From Sipunculus nudus (lineage: Eukaryota > Annelida > Sipuncula > Golfingiida > Sipunculidae), in contig CM049312.1 in NCBI GenBank assembly GCA_026874595.1, forward strand, positions 25,971,956-26,035,955: a stretch of DNA of 64,000 bases, read 5' to 3'. Under the pieces are notes generated by a model, which was given only the letters and a program-made list of their open reading frames with translations, was not told where the DNA came from and did no database searches. Made by a program: the position numbers and the translations under genes. Positions 50,181-62,308 of the stretch are shown here, piece after piece. Each line of letters begins with the position of its first letter. The first letter of the stretch is position 1.

Positions 50181-50348
50181 AACAGGCGACGATCCAGAGG
50201 GGAGGGGGTTTGGGGGTCGAACCCCCCCCCCCCCCCCCCCCCCCCCGCCCTGCTCTCATGTAACGACCTTTTTTTTGACAATTTTTATGCATGACACCCG
50301 TTGACCCCTCCCTGCCAAAAAAGAAGCCTGGATCCGCGCCTGCTGTTA
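50181..50348. mobile_element. Short TIR element containing a C25 run
   Basis: The left end reads AACAGGCGACGATCCAGAGG and the reverse-complemented right end reads TTAACAGCAGGCGCGGATCC then AGGC, an imperfect inverted repeat. The interior holds GGGGTTTGGGGGTCGAACCC running into a pure 25-base C tract (50222-50246). GGGG-TCGAACCCC and GGATCC words near the ends suggest a hAT-like MITE related to the CAGGGGCG type. No coding capacity. Confidence 0.5.
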
Positions 50349-50349
50349 A

Positions 50350-51100
50350 GCACACGGTCTCCGGCTGAAGAATGCTGAATTCTGAATACTGTATAATTTG
50401 GGTTGGAGGTGTTTATTAGGATGGCGCTTAAACATTGCTGTAAGGGCCCGCTGATACAAAAATCGCTGGATCACGCTGCGTCTGTTTGTCATACACATGC
50501 TAACCAGGTCCGCATTACGTACGTCGCTGGGCAAAATAAAGGTTGGTTATTAAATGAGTGGAGTGAAAATAAAACTTTCCGCATACCGCATGTCAACTAA
50601 ATGTACCTTCACGATTGCAAAAATAATACAAACATTTTCCGGAAACAGTTGCATGTATAATGTGTAAAATTTTGTTCAAGGCATTTTGCATGTTTGCATA
50701 ATGGCTCATTTGTAATGATTGATTTAAAATTCCATATTCTTTTCTGTTTGTTCAGGTCTTCTAATATCATATTCTTAATATAATGTTTTATTCAAGACAA
50801 CAATTTATTGATTTCATCTTTGAAGTGGTAGTTAAGAGCCGTCTATCTATATGGTAAAACAACCATATTGGTGTGCACTTGAATCCTCATATTCTTGTAG
50901 CGATATCACTGGCGTTTACTAGTATCTGTATACAGATAGAGGGTCAACACAACAAAATCAACGTGTCTATATTTGAGACGCACCCATCAGATTTCCGATT
51001 TTTTCCTTATTAAATTCACAACCTTTAAGACAGACAGAATTAACAAATTGGGAGAAAATTGACCATTTTCCCCATTTTGGAGTTAATTGTAAAGATATTC
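50350..51100. other. Non-coding stretch
   Basis: Frames at 50346-50600 on both strands are short and unmatched. Otherwise AT-rich. Confidence 0.45.
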
Positions 51101-51104
51101 CATA

Positions 51105-51295
51105 CCACTGGTAGCCACTCAGAGATTAAGGATGGAAATTAATGAGAAGCACTGGGATATAAGCGAGCCACTGCACCTGAACAGAAATGTGACCATTTCC
51201 GCCCCAGATGCCGAAGACCTAATGGAGAAGATCCACATGTCGTACTTAATTTAAATACCCTTCACGCGGTTACCATGGGAACAATCTGCTTCCTT
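51105..51295. promoter_or_regulatory. Non-coding island with an RFX-like X-box
   Basis: GC-balanced and unique-looking, with no sustained frame. It contains GTTACCATGGGAAC at 51269-51282, a close match to the palindromic RFX X-box (GTTGCCATGGCAAC) with both half-sites recognisable. RFX factors control ciliary and other genes in animals. There is no gene near this site in the window, so an enhancer role is only inferred. Confidence 0.3.
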
Positions 51296-53265
51296 CTGGA
51301 ATAACATGCTAGGACAGCTGCAGAAACACACAACCCGTACATGTTCAAACATAAAGCATAGACAATATAAAAAAAGTCCAATATATGCTCCTCAGAGAAA
51401 AAAAAGTTTCTCAAGGCTTTTTGGTCTGTGTGTTGTTCTGTGTCGGAATTTTTTATCAGCGGATTGGGATCCGACTATATTAATCTATATACACAGCCTG
51501 CATGTGAACCTGTGAGAATCAAATCGTGTTGATTCCGTAGTCGCCATATCCCGCCGAATCCCTAAGCTGATGTCTACTTAATTAAGGAACCAGAAACTTA
51601 TCCCCAACATGACATTTAAAAGAACCAAGGCAATATGGTATCAGTTGGATTGTTGCATTCTGATGAAATCTAATTTTCATCGGCACCTGGGACATCTGGC
51701 ATGGCTGCCTGGTGAACCTTAACTGGCAGCCTTGGCCGGTCAACACCAGGTTTGCTAACTACGAACATGCGCCTGTGTTACCTGACACAAAGCTAAGGCT
51801 GTCTTCAGTGTAGGCAAGTGATTATACGGTTCTAAGGTTGATTCTGCAGCTGTTATCAGCGCTTTTCTTTAATATCTCTCCCGGGCAGCCCAACTAAAAG
51901 AAATTGTCTACAGGTGCACTGCCGGTAACCTGAGGATCAATCTGTGATACAACACCCTACTTCTCAGACTACCTCGGGCTCTATTAAGATGCTGGGCCTT
52001 GTTATTTAGACGATGAAACATAAGAATACAATTTCTTCAACATGTTCTGTTTGTTTTTCTATTAATAAAATAACTCCTACACATGTTATTATTTTTGTGG
52101 CCTATTTCTTGGCATAACTCATCCGATATAGGAACGTTAATATATAACTGTAGATGACAGAATAACCCTATATGTGGCTGGTGGCTTATAGGGCATGAAG
52201 CTTTATCTGATGAACCTCCGTGGCTTGTGGTAATTGTGACTTGTGGCTCATAGCCATGGCGCGTGGTTTCTTGCTTCTTCTTTGAGTCGTAGCCTATATG
52301 GCTGGACCAGTGGAGTCAAGTGGCGAAGAATAGTGGAAACGTGTATAGGGTGCAAAAAAGCATTGTATTAACTTAACGTGGCCACGCTGGTGTCTGGCTA
52401 TTTATATTGCTTGGTAGTGGCTGTTGTATAAAAATAAAATTTATCGATTATTGATCATCGAACTTTAGCTGCCGATTGACCTAATTTGTTACATTACTAA
52501 TAATAATTTTATCAATAATGGAACGTCGAATTAGTACCGATAGTCCAGATTAACTTTTTTTCCGTTAGGCAGTCCAAATAAAATTTCTTTTACGGGATTT
52601 GTTACAAAGGTAATATTTAACGAATCAACTTTTGCAGTCAGACATAAGAAGGGCTGTAAAAAGTCCCCATGCTTGCTTTCCAATTTTGCTGTTGGTTTCC
52701 AGAGATCAGGGAGAAAGCCCAAAGTTTATTCAAAGCGGAGACTAGGTTCAGAGTATTGATTGAATGAGTCACCGTGAGCAAGCGAGACAGCTCCAAATGA
52801 ATGGCAAACGGGACAGATAAAGGTTTAAGAGACTTTCACCAGCTGTTTCTTTGGAGAAACCTAAATAAGGGAGCTCTTTCAGACCAGATGTTACAGTTTC
52901 TTGGTTGTCTTCAGAATTATCTGTGGATGAACTTCTTGGCTACTGTGAATTTTTTATCTTTTTCTTATGGTTGTTAGAAACGTTCTGATTATCCGTGACC
53001 ATGATGAATTCATTCGACTAGGACTTGTGTCGTATAGAAACAGAGCTAGGAGTCATTTAGCAACAAGCTGACTTTAGCAGACAGCCATCAATCGTGGCTC
53101 GCGTACTCATTGCCTTGAGACCTAAGGTAAATCATAAACTAAAGACGCTACAAAAGTTATCGGACGGGGCACATCTAAGTAGACAACACCTCTTATACAT
53201 GTAGACTATTAAACTAGAAAGGTAATGTCTGTAACAATATATCTGTTAACTACAGAGAAAGAATG
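51296..53265. other. Non-coding stretch, partly GC-balanced
   Basis: 51520-51980 is GC-balanced without a supported gene. 52165-52330 has repeated GTGGCTTGTGG/GTGGCTTATAGG words, a short degenerate GT-rich repeat. The 63-codon minus-strand frame at 52531-52722 is unmatched. Confidence 0.4.
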
Positions 53266-53269
53266 AATT

Positions 53270-53760
53270 AACAGAGACATTTGTCACCTTGAGAAGCAGC
53301 AGCTTCAGAGAGACAGAAGTGTGAACTTAAGACGCACAACTTGGACATAAGTAGAATTTGTCATTAGGGACACAAACACGTTCACGTAGTGTCATTCATT
53401 AGAGCCACAGAGACTGAAACCAAAAAAGTTCGATTAATTAGAGGCACAGAGTTGGTAACAAAGCAAACATCCTCAGCTAAGAGATGCAACGAAATCAGCA
53501 GAGACATTCAGTAACTACAGACAAAACGACTATAACTCTGGGAAGCCATTTTTAATTGTTAAACAAATACTCGAGACTCGACGACCGTAAGAGAGAACAA
53601 GTTGAAAGGAAGTAGATATGTAACTGTTTATAAAATAGGGAGGTCCATTAATTAGAGATGCACGTACTCTAATTGAGTCAAAACACTTAAATAGAGATAG
53701 AAAACCCTAATGGAGAGACATATACATTAAGTAAAGGTGCCGCGTCAAAAGAATGAGTTA
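53270..53760. repeat. Degenerate purine-rich repeat region
   Basis: The words AGAGACA, ATTAGAG, ACAGAG and GTAACT recur irregularly at roughly 30-40 base intervals, often as ATTAGAG(G/C)CACAGAG. This looks like an old, heavily decayed tandem array, though no exact period can be fixed by eye. Confidence 0.35.
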
Positions 53761-53764
53761 TGGA

Positions 53765-55475
53765 CATCCAGGATTTGCAGTGACAGATGCATAAGCAGGC
53801 TCCATCCTTCTGATCACGTGATAGTGGCGTTCTGATCACGTGAGAGGGCTTTGGGGCGTCTCATTTCACCGATTTTCTTTCTCTCAGACAAGGGTTGTGT
53901 GAAGCGTGAATTCCTGTTTTGCGGCTCCAGCTGACAATTTATGCCCACTGGGGACCTCGGCTATAATCAAATGGAGTCATATTTCCCTTTGGTACAATTA
54001 ACTTTTTTTCAAATAAGCAAACTTGCTAAAGAAAAGGTCTTTGTGGATCAATCAAGCGTCTTCTCTCTGGACGCCAAAGATCTCTTGTTTCGTCTGTGTA
54101 GCCCCCTGACCGGTTTGATATGAACCCCCGCAGACCTCACTACCGGGCGTTGCGACACAAGCGTGGATGATACGTACCATTGGGAACTGTTTTTTTTCAG
54201 GTCTATTTTCCAAGCCGGTAGTGTCGCATTCATGAAAAAAATGTTCGATTGTTTCAGCGGAGCAGTCATGATTAAATTTTGGAGTGATGTGAATCGGACT
54301 AAGAGAATCTGCAATATCCGGCTGGACGACGATACGATCTCATGCAATTACCAGTTTCTAGGAACAGATTAAAATAAAAAAAATAGGCCTTGTTTTGTGA
54401 TGGAACTTTTATTACATTTTTAACGTCTTTTTGGTGACATAGGACAAAACGGTTGCAGACATTTTACGCCATATAACGAGAACACTTTATTACTTTTACC
54501 ATGGGAAAACCTTATCTTAAAGGTACCTATTCACATACCAGGATGTGAACAGGATATCGGTAAAACTGTTAAATACACGTTACTTAAACCTGACGTTTGG
54601 TGCCTCCCCTAAAATTTTATTTTGCTTTCTGGCAATATTCCGTTTGCAGCCGTTTGCTTTCTACTGGTCGGACGGCGTAATTTAAAAAACCAAGAGTTTT
54701 CTAACTTTTTCTTCTGGTTTTTTTTTCACAACCTTTCACGTCCCTTGTACCTCTCCTTGTCTTGGTGTTGACTTGCATGTGAAAATAGGACCGTCGGTCA
54801 CTCGGTCTTGTTATCTAAAACAGACACAGATTTTCATATTTGTCGCACACAGAACCATAGAAAGGGCATTTGAGATACAAAGTTGGTGTACCGGAGTCCT
54901 TTATATTCATCCAAAAGTAACTGATAACGTTAGTTAACAGTTATTATTGCATTTAATAAAATACCATGGTATATCGATATGTTTCTTTCGGCAAAAGAAG
55001 ATACTTTGGAACAGGGAGGAACAGAGGTTTTAACGTTTGACTTAGCATGTAAATTCTTCAAGATTAAGAAAGTCATTTTCACTTTTACAGATTTTTTAAA
55101 GGTCGATTTATCTACAGTGATTCATCTATTTTAATAACTATAAATAAAGAGTTAACTCTGGAATTTAAAATATTTTTTCTTCGATACGTTGTGGTATCAG
55201 AATACGTAGAAATCCCTTGCGTACGACAGAGCTGACATATGTAATATAGTAAACCTTTCGCAACCATTATGATGTTTTAATATAAAATGATTGAACACGA
55301 TTTTCTGTGCTGTATATAAGTCAAGTAATGTTTTTTCTCTTTTAACCCTATGTCATTTTACCTTCATTTTCAATATATATTGTCTGTCTTTTCAGGGATA
55401 ATATATACTCTTAATAGAGATAATATAAGACGCATTTCTACTTCCACCCTTCGACTGTATGAATTCAATTGATAT
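53765..55475. other. Non-coding stretch
   Basis: Two 60-69 codon plus-strand frames (53941-54123, 54163-54372) and an opposing minus-strand frame lie in a GC-balanced patch. None matches a family I know, and none has a clear splice context. A near-perfect direct repeat TTCTGATCACGTGA occurs twice at about 53810-53842. Confidence 0.4.
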
Positions 55476-55478
55476 AAC

Positions 55479-55519
<41 letters not shown>

Positions 55520-55558
55520 ATGTATGTATATATATATTGTAAGATAAGAAATGGACAG

Positions 55559-55602
<44 letters not shown>

Positions 55603-55620
55603 CCATTTCTTATCTTACAA
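55476..55620. repeat. Compound microsatellites with a perfect 21-bp inverted repeat
   Basis: A (TA)n(TG)n array (55478-55536) is followed by a 21-base unique arm at 55537-55557 (starts TTGTAAGATAAG, ends ATGGACA). A second (AT)n(GT)n array (55558-55600) follows, then the exact reverse complement of the arm at 55600-55620. The arms flank only microsatellite sequence. The structure could extrude as a hairpin; origin as a foldback or MITE fragment is inferred. Confidence 0.9.
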
Positions 55621-55624
55621 CATT

Positions 55625-56110
55625 CCTTCCCGTTCAAACGGATCTGATGGACAAGAATTCGTCCTAAAATATCACGTGCTTGATACACGACCCATGATTG
55701 GCTGCAAGCATTTGTTTTAATCAAATTCCGGAATCCATTTTGTGTCGGACAAACTGGAAATTTGTTTTGCGTCTTCTGTTTATTTTAAGAACTATAACCA
55801 GCTCTGCTTTGCTCAGAAAAGGTCCCATTTCATGATGAGCCCGGCCTTGACGTTCGATCTGTTATATCTAGTAAAACATAGCAACAGGAAGATCTATGGT
55901 TTCCCAGGTCTGTGTAGTCGAGCTGAAAATGCTGATAAACGCAGAAAATAAAATGATGAATTTGTCCTATGAAAGTGTAGCCTGTGGCACCAAGAGCTGC
56001 TGGTAGGGTTTTAGGCGATATTCATGAAATGGTAACATTAGTGTGCATCACGTGACAAAGAATGTGAATTTTGGAAATATGAAAAATATATAGCTTTGAA
56101 TAACTATAGA
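55625..56110. other. Non-coding stretch
   Basis: A 69-codon plus-strand frame at 55742-55951 has no recognisable family. No RNA or repeat seen. Confidence 0.45.
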
Positions 56111-56113
56111 TAT

Positions 56114-56420
56114 TGTTACAGGTGCTCTTTTTATTGTGTGACACGGGCGTTACTCATGTTGTGGCGCCCCTCGTCGGGCCACTTGTTGCACTTTATGTTT
56201 AATCCGTACTGGTTGAACTCTCGTTGTCATGCTAGCTTGGGGCTTTCTCGCCTGGCCGAGGTCACGTGTTGACCCTGGTATGTAGAGACTCACACAGCGA
56301 TGTTCTTCTAGATGGTTCCTGTAGCGCGTGTTTGCTGTGCATTGTGTTAGATCCTTTAGACGGTTCGAGAAGTGGAAAATTCTTGGCTTGGGGCGAGAAG
56401 TTATAAATAGGGGGCTGTTT
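56114..56420 (+). mobile_element. LTR fragment related to the solo LTR at 27392
   Basis: Starts TGTTACAGGTGC like the solo LTR and shares ordered blocks with it: a GTTGTGGCG/GTTGTAGCGGC block, CTCG-C-GGCC, GTTGCA, GTTTAATCCG, TTGGTTGAAC, TGTGTTAGATCCTTTAGA, GTTCGAGAAGTGGAAAATTC and GGCTTGGGGCGAGAAGTTAT followed by AAATAGGGGGCTG. It also has an extra block of about 80 bases in the middle. Similarity stops at about 56420, shortly after the TATA box, where LINE-derived sequence begins. The 3' part of the LTR is missing. Confidence 0.7.
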
Positions 56421-56456
56421 TTAAGCTATTATGTTGATCAAACTTGATTATTATGT

Positions 56457-57390
56457 GAAACACAAGCTGGCTATAGGAAAGGTAATTCAACAGTAGACTT
56501 TACACTTTCTTTAATGGGATATGTGCAGAAATATTTAACAAAAAAGAAAAGGTTTTATTACACTTTCATTGATTTTTCAACTGCTTTTGATAGTGTACAA
56601 CATGATTTATTGTGGTATGTTTCAGTTAAATCTGGGATAAAAGGGAAACTTTTTACAGACACTTCAGTCTATATATATAGTCAAATGAAATCATGTCTTC
56701 TTACACAGGAAGGATTAACAGATTATTTTAAATGTATTAACGGAACTCGACCAGGGTGCATGGTGAGTCCCCTTATGTCCCCTTCCTTTATTCATAGATG
56801 AATTTTATGAACAAATTTATGAAACAGATTGTCATGGTATAAATACTGATAAATATTTGCCAAACTTAATGACATTAATGTTCGCTGATGATTTAGTATG
56901 CTTCAGCGATACAATGGGACGTCTCCAAAAACAAAGTTTGGAAGGCATCCAATATATGTTGGTCAGTTATTAAGATGTGTAAAATACTGGACAAAACTAG
57001 TACGTTATGGTAATAATAGATATCCAAAGCGTATATATAACATTTTGTTTAATCTAGATATGAATGGAAAACAAACGTGGGTAACTCATATAAGAAGCAA
57101 AATATGCAACGCACATTTTGGGTATGTGTGGATGAATCTAGAAGTAGGAGACATAATATTTTTTGGCTAAAATAAAGGAAAGAATTATTGATATGGCAGA
57201 ACAAAACTGGTCTTGTGATGTAGAAGTAAATACTAAATTAAATTGATATGGTACTTTTAAATCCATGCTCTCAATAAATGGAGAAATATTTACTGTGTGT
57301 GACTAATACCAAGCATAAACAAGCGCTAGCCAGATTGAGATGTTCATGTCACGATTTGATGATTGAAAAGGGAAGGTATAAGCAAATGGA
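56457..57390 (+). pseudogene. Decayed LINE reverse transcriptase (non-LTR retrotransposon)
   Basis: Translation from 56457 gives a LINE-type reverse-transcriptase block: QAGYRKGNSTVD (56463), motif A FIDFSTAFDSV (56565) and motif B-like GTRPGCMVSP (56742). Between 56762 and 56797 the frame shifts. In the new frame NE-type DEFYEQIYET leads to the catalytic FADDLVCFSD at 56881. Near 56925-56935 the sequence jumps to a far C-terminal block, FGRHPIYVGQ then RCVKYWTKLV, read in another frame (56898-57170), so several hundred bases are deleted. ARLRCSCHDLMIEKGRYK follows at about 57320-57375. Frameshifts, stops and the deletion make this a dead copy. The endonuclease domain is absent. The family resembles the LINEs common in molluscs, judged from the motif style only. 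Confidence 0.88.
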
Positions 57391-57394
57391 TGTT

Positions 57395-60300
57395 GGTTTT
57401 CAATATTTTTTTGTTGAAATTAAACTGTAAAACGCTGTTTAGTTGTACATTTACGATAACATTTAAAAAGAATGTACCCTGATAATTAAATATGATCCGC
57501 CCCAGGGGTTTATTTCAATGCTCATATGGAAATGTCCATAAGCTCATTAATACAAACAACAGATATTTTGCACTAAGAACAATAAAACTTACATGATTTT
57601 TAAGCACGAAGCAACATACACATTGTATGATGAAATATGTTATAATGTTTATACAGTGAACCCATACTACGTGAGTAGTGCACCCCCCCTCCCCCACCCC
57701 CCTTCCTCATTGCCCTCCCCCACCGTCTCCTATATTCATCAAAGGAGACATCGAGGAGATGTGAATTGAGAATAGTAATTATACCTTACTTTAAAACAGA
57801 AGATTTATGTCATATTTAACAATAAATTAACTTCAGTTAACTACATGTCGTTGAATTTCAAATAGTCATCTTTTAATTACAAATGTTTACATTAATGAGA
57901 TCACAAAGGTTATTTTACATTTCTCATGATGATGTTAATTAAATAGAACCAAATATTCCAAAATTTTACCTTATCTATAAGGATGTTATCTATAATGTAA
58001 CTATGATGATCTTCCGTGTATTTTTCATATAAATTTGAGTACCCCGAATTTAACATAGGATCCGTCCCCGTTTCACTAAGAAGATTTGGCGGAACTAATA
58101 AAAAAATGAAAATGTATTATCCAAACTTCATATCCACCAAATTTGGTACTTTTATCACAATCTGAACAATTCTTCTGCTTTTTACCGTTGACCGCTGCAC
58201 TAGTATGGTGAATCGCGAAAAGGAAACCAATCACAGTATACATTCCGATATATCGATAATCATTCTACTATATATCGGTGTTCTTTAAAGTCTTTTTTCA
58301 GAAGACAGATGGTGCCAGATGCATACTCTATGGATCTTAAATAATAAGATGATCATTAATCTCCTGGAATCAATGTGTGACGGCAGAGAATATTAACACG
58401 AAATTAATAATGCGAGTTAATTTACAATTATTAAATGAGGATCCCCAGTACTGCTTCCAGAACTTAAGAAACCAACCCTGACTAAGCAAAGATAATGTTT
58501 AATTCACGCTGATTAGGAAAGGAAATATTAAATAATACATTTACCATTTAGCATCGAATGTGCACACTTCATGTGAAATATTTAAAGGAATTACAGGATT
58601 GAATGTAATCTGGGACATAAAATCTGCAAATAGCTTGGTTGGCATGTTAATGACTCAGTCATACCACTTGTAAGAAGGGCTTTCATTTTTATATGATCAA
58701 TATTATCAATTGGGACCAAAAGAGTACCGTTTACTTAATTGATCAGAGCACCCTGTGGTGGACTGACTGACGAATGTATCATTCCAGCTAATCATAGTGT
58801 CGTAAATAGGTGGACATTATACCGTAATTAGGTCTAAGCGACCTGCGACTTCTAGTGACTTGAAGCATTCTCATTTCGAGGCTCTCGTCTCCCGCATGAA
58901 ATGGGTCATGGCAACCACCGGTTTTGCAGGCAAGAACTTACAACTGAGCCAGACACATTTTCAATGCAGGTTAATTGCTTGTTTGCTCGGCCGGCGTGTC
59001 GTGTTACAAGCTATAACCGACTTTCCTTGGTTTTCTTTTTACTCTCAGTCACTGTAGGCATATCATGTCAAACAAGCCATTAAAAGTGAAAGCGACAAAA
59101 CATGGCAGTGGTCAGGAAAAAAAAACATATTCTTCAAAGATTACAGCCATCTCGTCCCTTTTTGGGTGTTGGCAAACAAAACACACTTTGACCAGGATGG
59201 TGTACTGTGCAATATTTTTTCTAAAGGACAGATTAAGCTGGATGTTATATTGGAGCAGGCATTGAGATGTTGATAAACAGCAAGCGGTCAGACATATTCG
59301 CATGTAGCTCTCGCAAAGAAACGTCGGTTAACAAGAAGTGATGGTTTATCGTACGTTTATAGTGCACTTCGGTTTTAGTATACTGTTCAGAAGGCGCTCC
59401 ATGCAAGATTTAACTAGAATTAGAAGAGCGCAAACATCTGGCAAAACAAACTAATCGTACGTGATCAACCTTTTCATCCGGAAATGCGCCAAAATTTAAA
59501 AGTATATTCCCTAGGCCAATTGAATCCCTTGCACAAAATAGGGTGCAATTCGTAGCTTTTGTGTTTACGTAATCATTCTACAAGGCAAATAAATAAACGG
59601 AAATCGAAATGGAGAGGGGGGGGGGGGGGGAGGTTAAAAATCTAACCTCCTCGTAAAGATAACAAACGTTCGGGATTCCCTGTTAAAATCCGTTCCATAG
59701 TTACTAAACACTAGCCCCTAACTTACTCTGAATGTCTCAAGACTTTGCTAATAAAAAAGTTATGATTACATTTCCTTAAATTTCAAATACATATAAAGTC
59801 TAAAATATCAAATGTGTCTGATAAGTTTTTTTACGTTAATCTGTGCCGTTAAACATCAATTTTACTTAAACAATACAAACACGTTCATAGGAACGCACAT
59901 TCTGACAATGTAACGCTCATGAATATGTTAGTTGGCAATATCCTGGAGATTTATTATCAATATTCTTGTCCAACATTCATGGCAGGTTTAATTAAAATAA
60001 AATAACAGAGGAGTGTAAACATTTTAAGATACCAACATATAAGTTCAGTTCTGGCTGTCATTCAATTCACATCACAGAGGAATTGCTGACAAAGTGTTAT
60101 TTATCCTCAAAAACAGCTTTAAATAAGTGTTTCTTGTACATGGTCTATCATTTTTTTTTTGGGGGGGGGGGGGGGGTGTTGGTTATTCATCTTGCTAATT
60201 CGCCATTGTTGCCTGGATTAGTTTTCCCTTAAATTAGCGCCTACTGCATTATTCTGGCCCCAAGTTTAGCAGACTAAGCGTTATATGTTTTTGAAAACTA

Positions 60301-61960
60301 AAGATCCATTATGATTCAATGTGTTTATATCATCCTGCTTGTACCCTCAGCAACAACAGCCACGACAGTAACAAAACTGTTACTGTGATAAATAGAAAAA
60401 AAACAATGTCTTGTTGCGTCTGTCCCTCCGTAAGATTTAAAGAGCAACTGTTGTCATGGAAACAATTACTGGTATGATATGTGTAATACTATTATCATAA
60501 TAATCAGAATGGTATATAAATTGCAGCCGAGGACAAATAAGGAAAAAGAAGGTATTCATCTCGCTTTAAGAAGAAGCAGAGTAATTCTAAATCAATTTCT
60601 AATATCAAATCCCGCTTCTTGCGACTATGATACAACCACGCAGCTTTCTTTGCCAGAAAAATTGCAAAGATGGAAGAAATAAGACTGCTATTAACCATAT
60701 GATTTGACGTCAAAGGCTCTAAAATGGCCAAACACCCCCATAATCAGACCCGGGAGTTCGGTAAAACACAAAGGAAAAGCCTCAGGTAAAAATCATGGCG
60801 AGCTCATCAATTACCGAGGCCGACTACAGGTTGTTATCTCCTGTTGACACAGAAGCAAGGCGTTCCATTAACTATCTTATCATGAGGCAGCAACTCTTAC
60901 AAATCGATAAAGGGAGAGGCGGCATTCCAGTCATGCGCACAGGGCCCTGCCCGACCGGAAAAACCTTAATTCACTGTCATTTGTAACAATGTCCCGCATG
61001 ATTTGGAAGCAAATAACGCCCTAATCGCACCGGTCTTCTCAGGGCCTCGTTAATACGAGACATTATTGGGGATGAGTTTCTTCAGTAAGGGATTGGGCTG
61101 ATTTAGATTTTCTCAATGGTGTTCAACAGTAGGATAAATATATTAAAATTTTCTTGAATCAAGGAGGTATGACATAGGATCGATATTAAAAACACAATTG
61201 CCATGAACCGGAAGAGTCGGCCGAACGTTTGTTTGAGGCTTTTATCAGTATCGCACAGAAAATATTTCAACAAAGACTGCAAGGGTATCATGAATATTTT
61301 ATGGTCAATCAAACGTAAGTTCGTCACGATGTGTCGGTATTTTTCTATACAATTGCTCTCATTGGTGACACCAACAGCAACACACACACACACACACACT
61401 CTCATGAGATTCTTCAGCAAGAGATTGGGCTGATTTACAAATGTGCATACGTATACATACAATATACACATATATTGGTCCCTTGGCCAATGGTGATAAT
61501 AGGACACAAAATACACCATATATAGCTATAAATGTTCATACCATTTGTTCAATAATTATGCAAATACTCAATATTTCGAGTTTCTTGTGATTTTCCTATT
61601 TCTGAAGTGAACGAATCTATCCTCTACCTAGTTTTCAGAACCCATAGTGTAAGTACCTGTATAAACATTCCCCAGCCTTGACTGATATCCGCAACTTAGT
61701 CCACAGTGGTCTGACAACAGTAACATTCGCTTTGCTTGTTGATACTAATGTAGGCAATTTAAAGTTTCCTCGAAATTGTTGTAATTAAGCAACGTCAAGG
61801 TAGGTTTTATGAAAATTGCATCCTATACTTAAACTGAAATAACACTGTTGCCCCAAGATCTGAAACCAAATTTGTCCAATTTCTCAGCCAGATGTCAGCA
61901 TCAGTGAAAGTTCCGTCCACATTGCTTAGAAGGATGTACAAACAGACAAAACGCATGCAC
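57395..61960. other. Long non-coding stretch with G/C runs
   Basis: No gene is supported. Contents: a C-rich block at 57682-57722 with C runs of 7, 5 and 6 (G-quadruplex-capable on the minus strand); a 15-base G run at 59616-59630; T10 followed by G16 at 60151-60176; an RFX-like word GTTGTCATGGAAAC at 60450-60463; and a CA array at 61380-61399. GC-balanced patches occur at 58360-58480, 58840-59060 and 60700-61060. Their short frames match no family. Confidence 0.45.
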
Positions 61961-61965
61961 GCACA

Positions 61966-62308
61966 CCTTAGCCTTTTGTTTCTCGGTCCGCTTTGATGTC
62001 ACCCTGTAACACACCCCCTCTCAAGAGCGTTCTGCTACCAGAACAAGATAATCCCAGGAGTCACACCTAGGTGGCAATAAATTCCTAATTACTTCAAGCC
62101 ACCATTCCTCGGGCCACAAAAATTTGCCGTCACGTTGGACGAGCCCCCATTTGTTACGAAGACATATTGCTCATCTGAAAATATATCGGGCCGATCCTGG
62201 ATTCGAACCTATGTCGGTGGCGCACATGTCCGGCGTTCCAACCGCTTAGCAAGAAAAACAAGCTTCACTAGCGAGACAGTTCGGTCTGCTTTTATGTCAC
62301 CCCGTAAT

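Noticed and set aside
53941-54372. Two adjacent short plus-strand frames as a split gene
   Set aside because: No homology recognised, no clear donor/acceptor pair, and an equally long opposing frame exists.
55392-55724. 110-codon minus-strand frame
   Set aside because: Its middle is translated microsatellite (Thr-His and Tyr-Ile repeats).
62190-62254. A functional tRNA gene on the minus strand
   Set aside because: Good B-box and near A-box, but the T-stem and acceptor stem do not pair. The sequence sits inside an LTR-like repeat.
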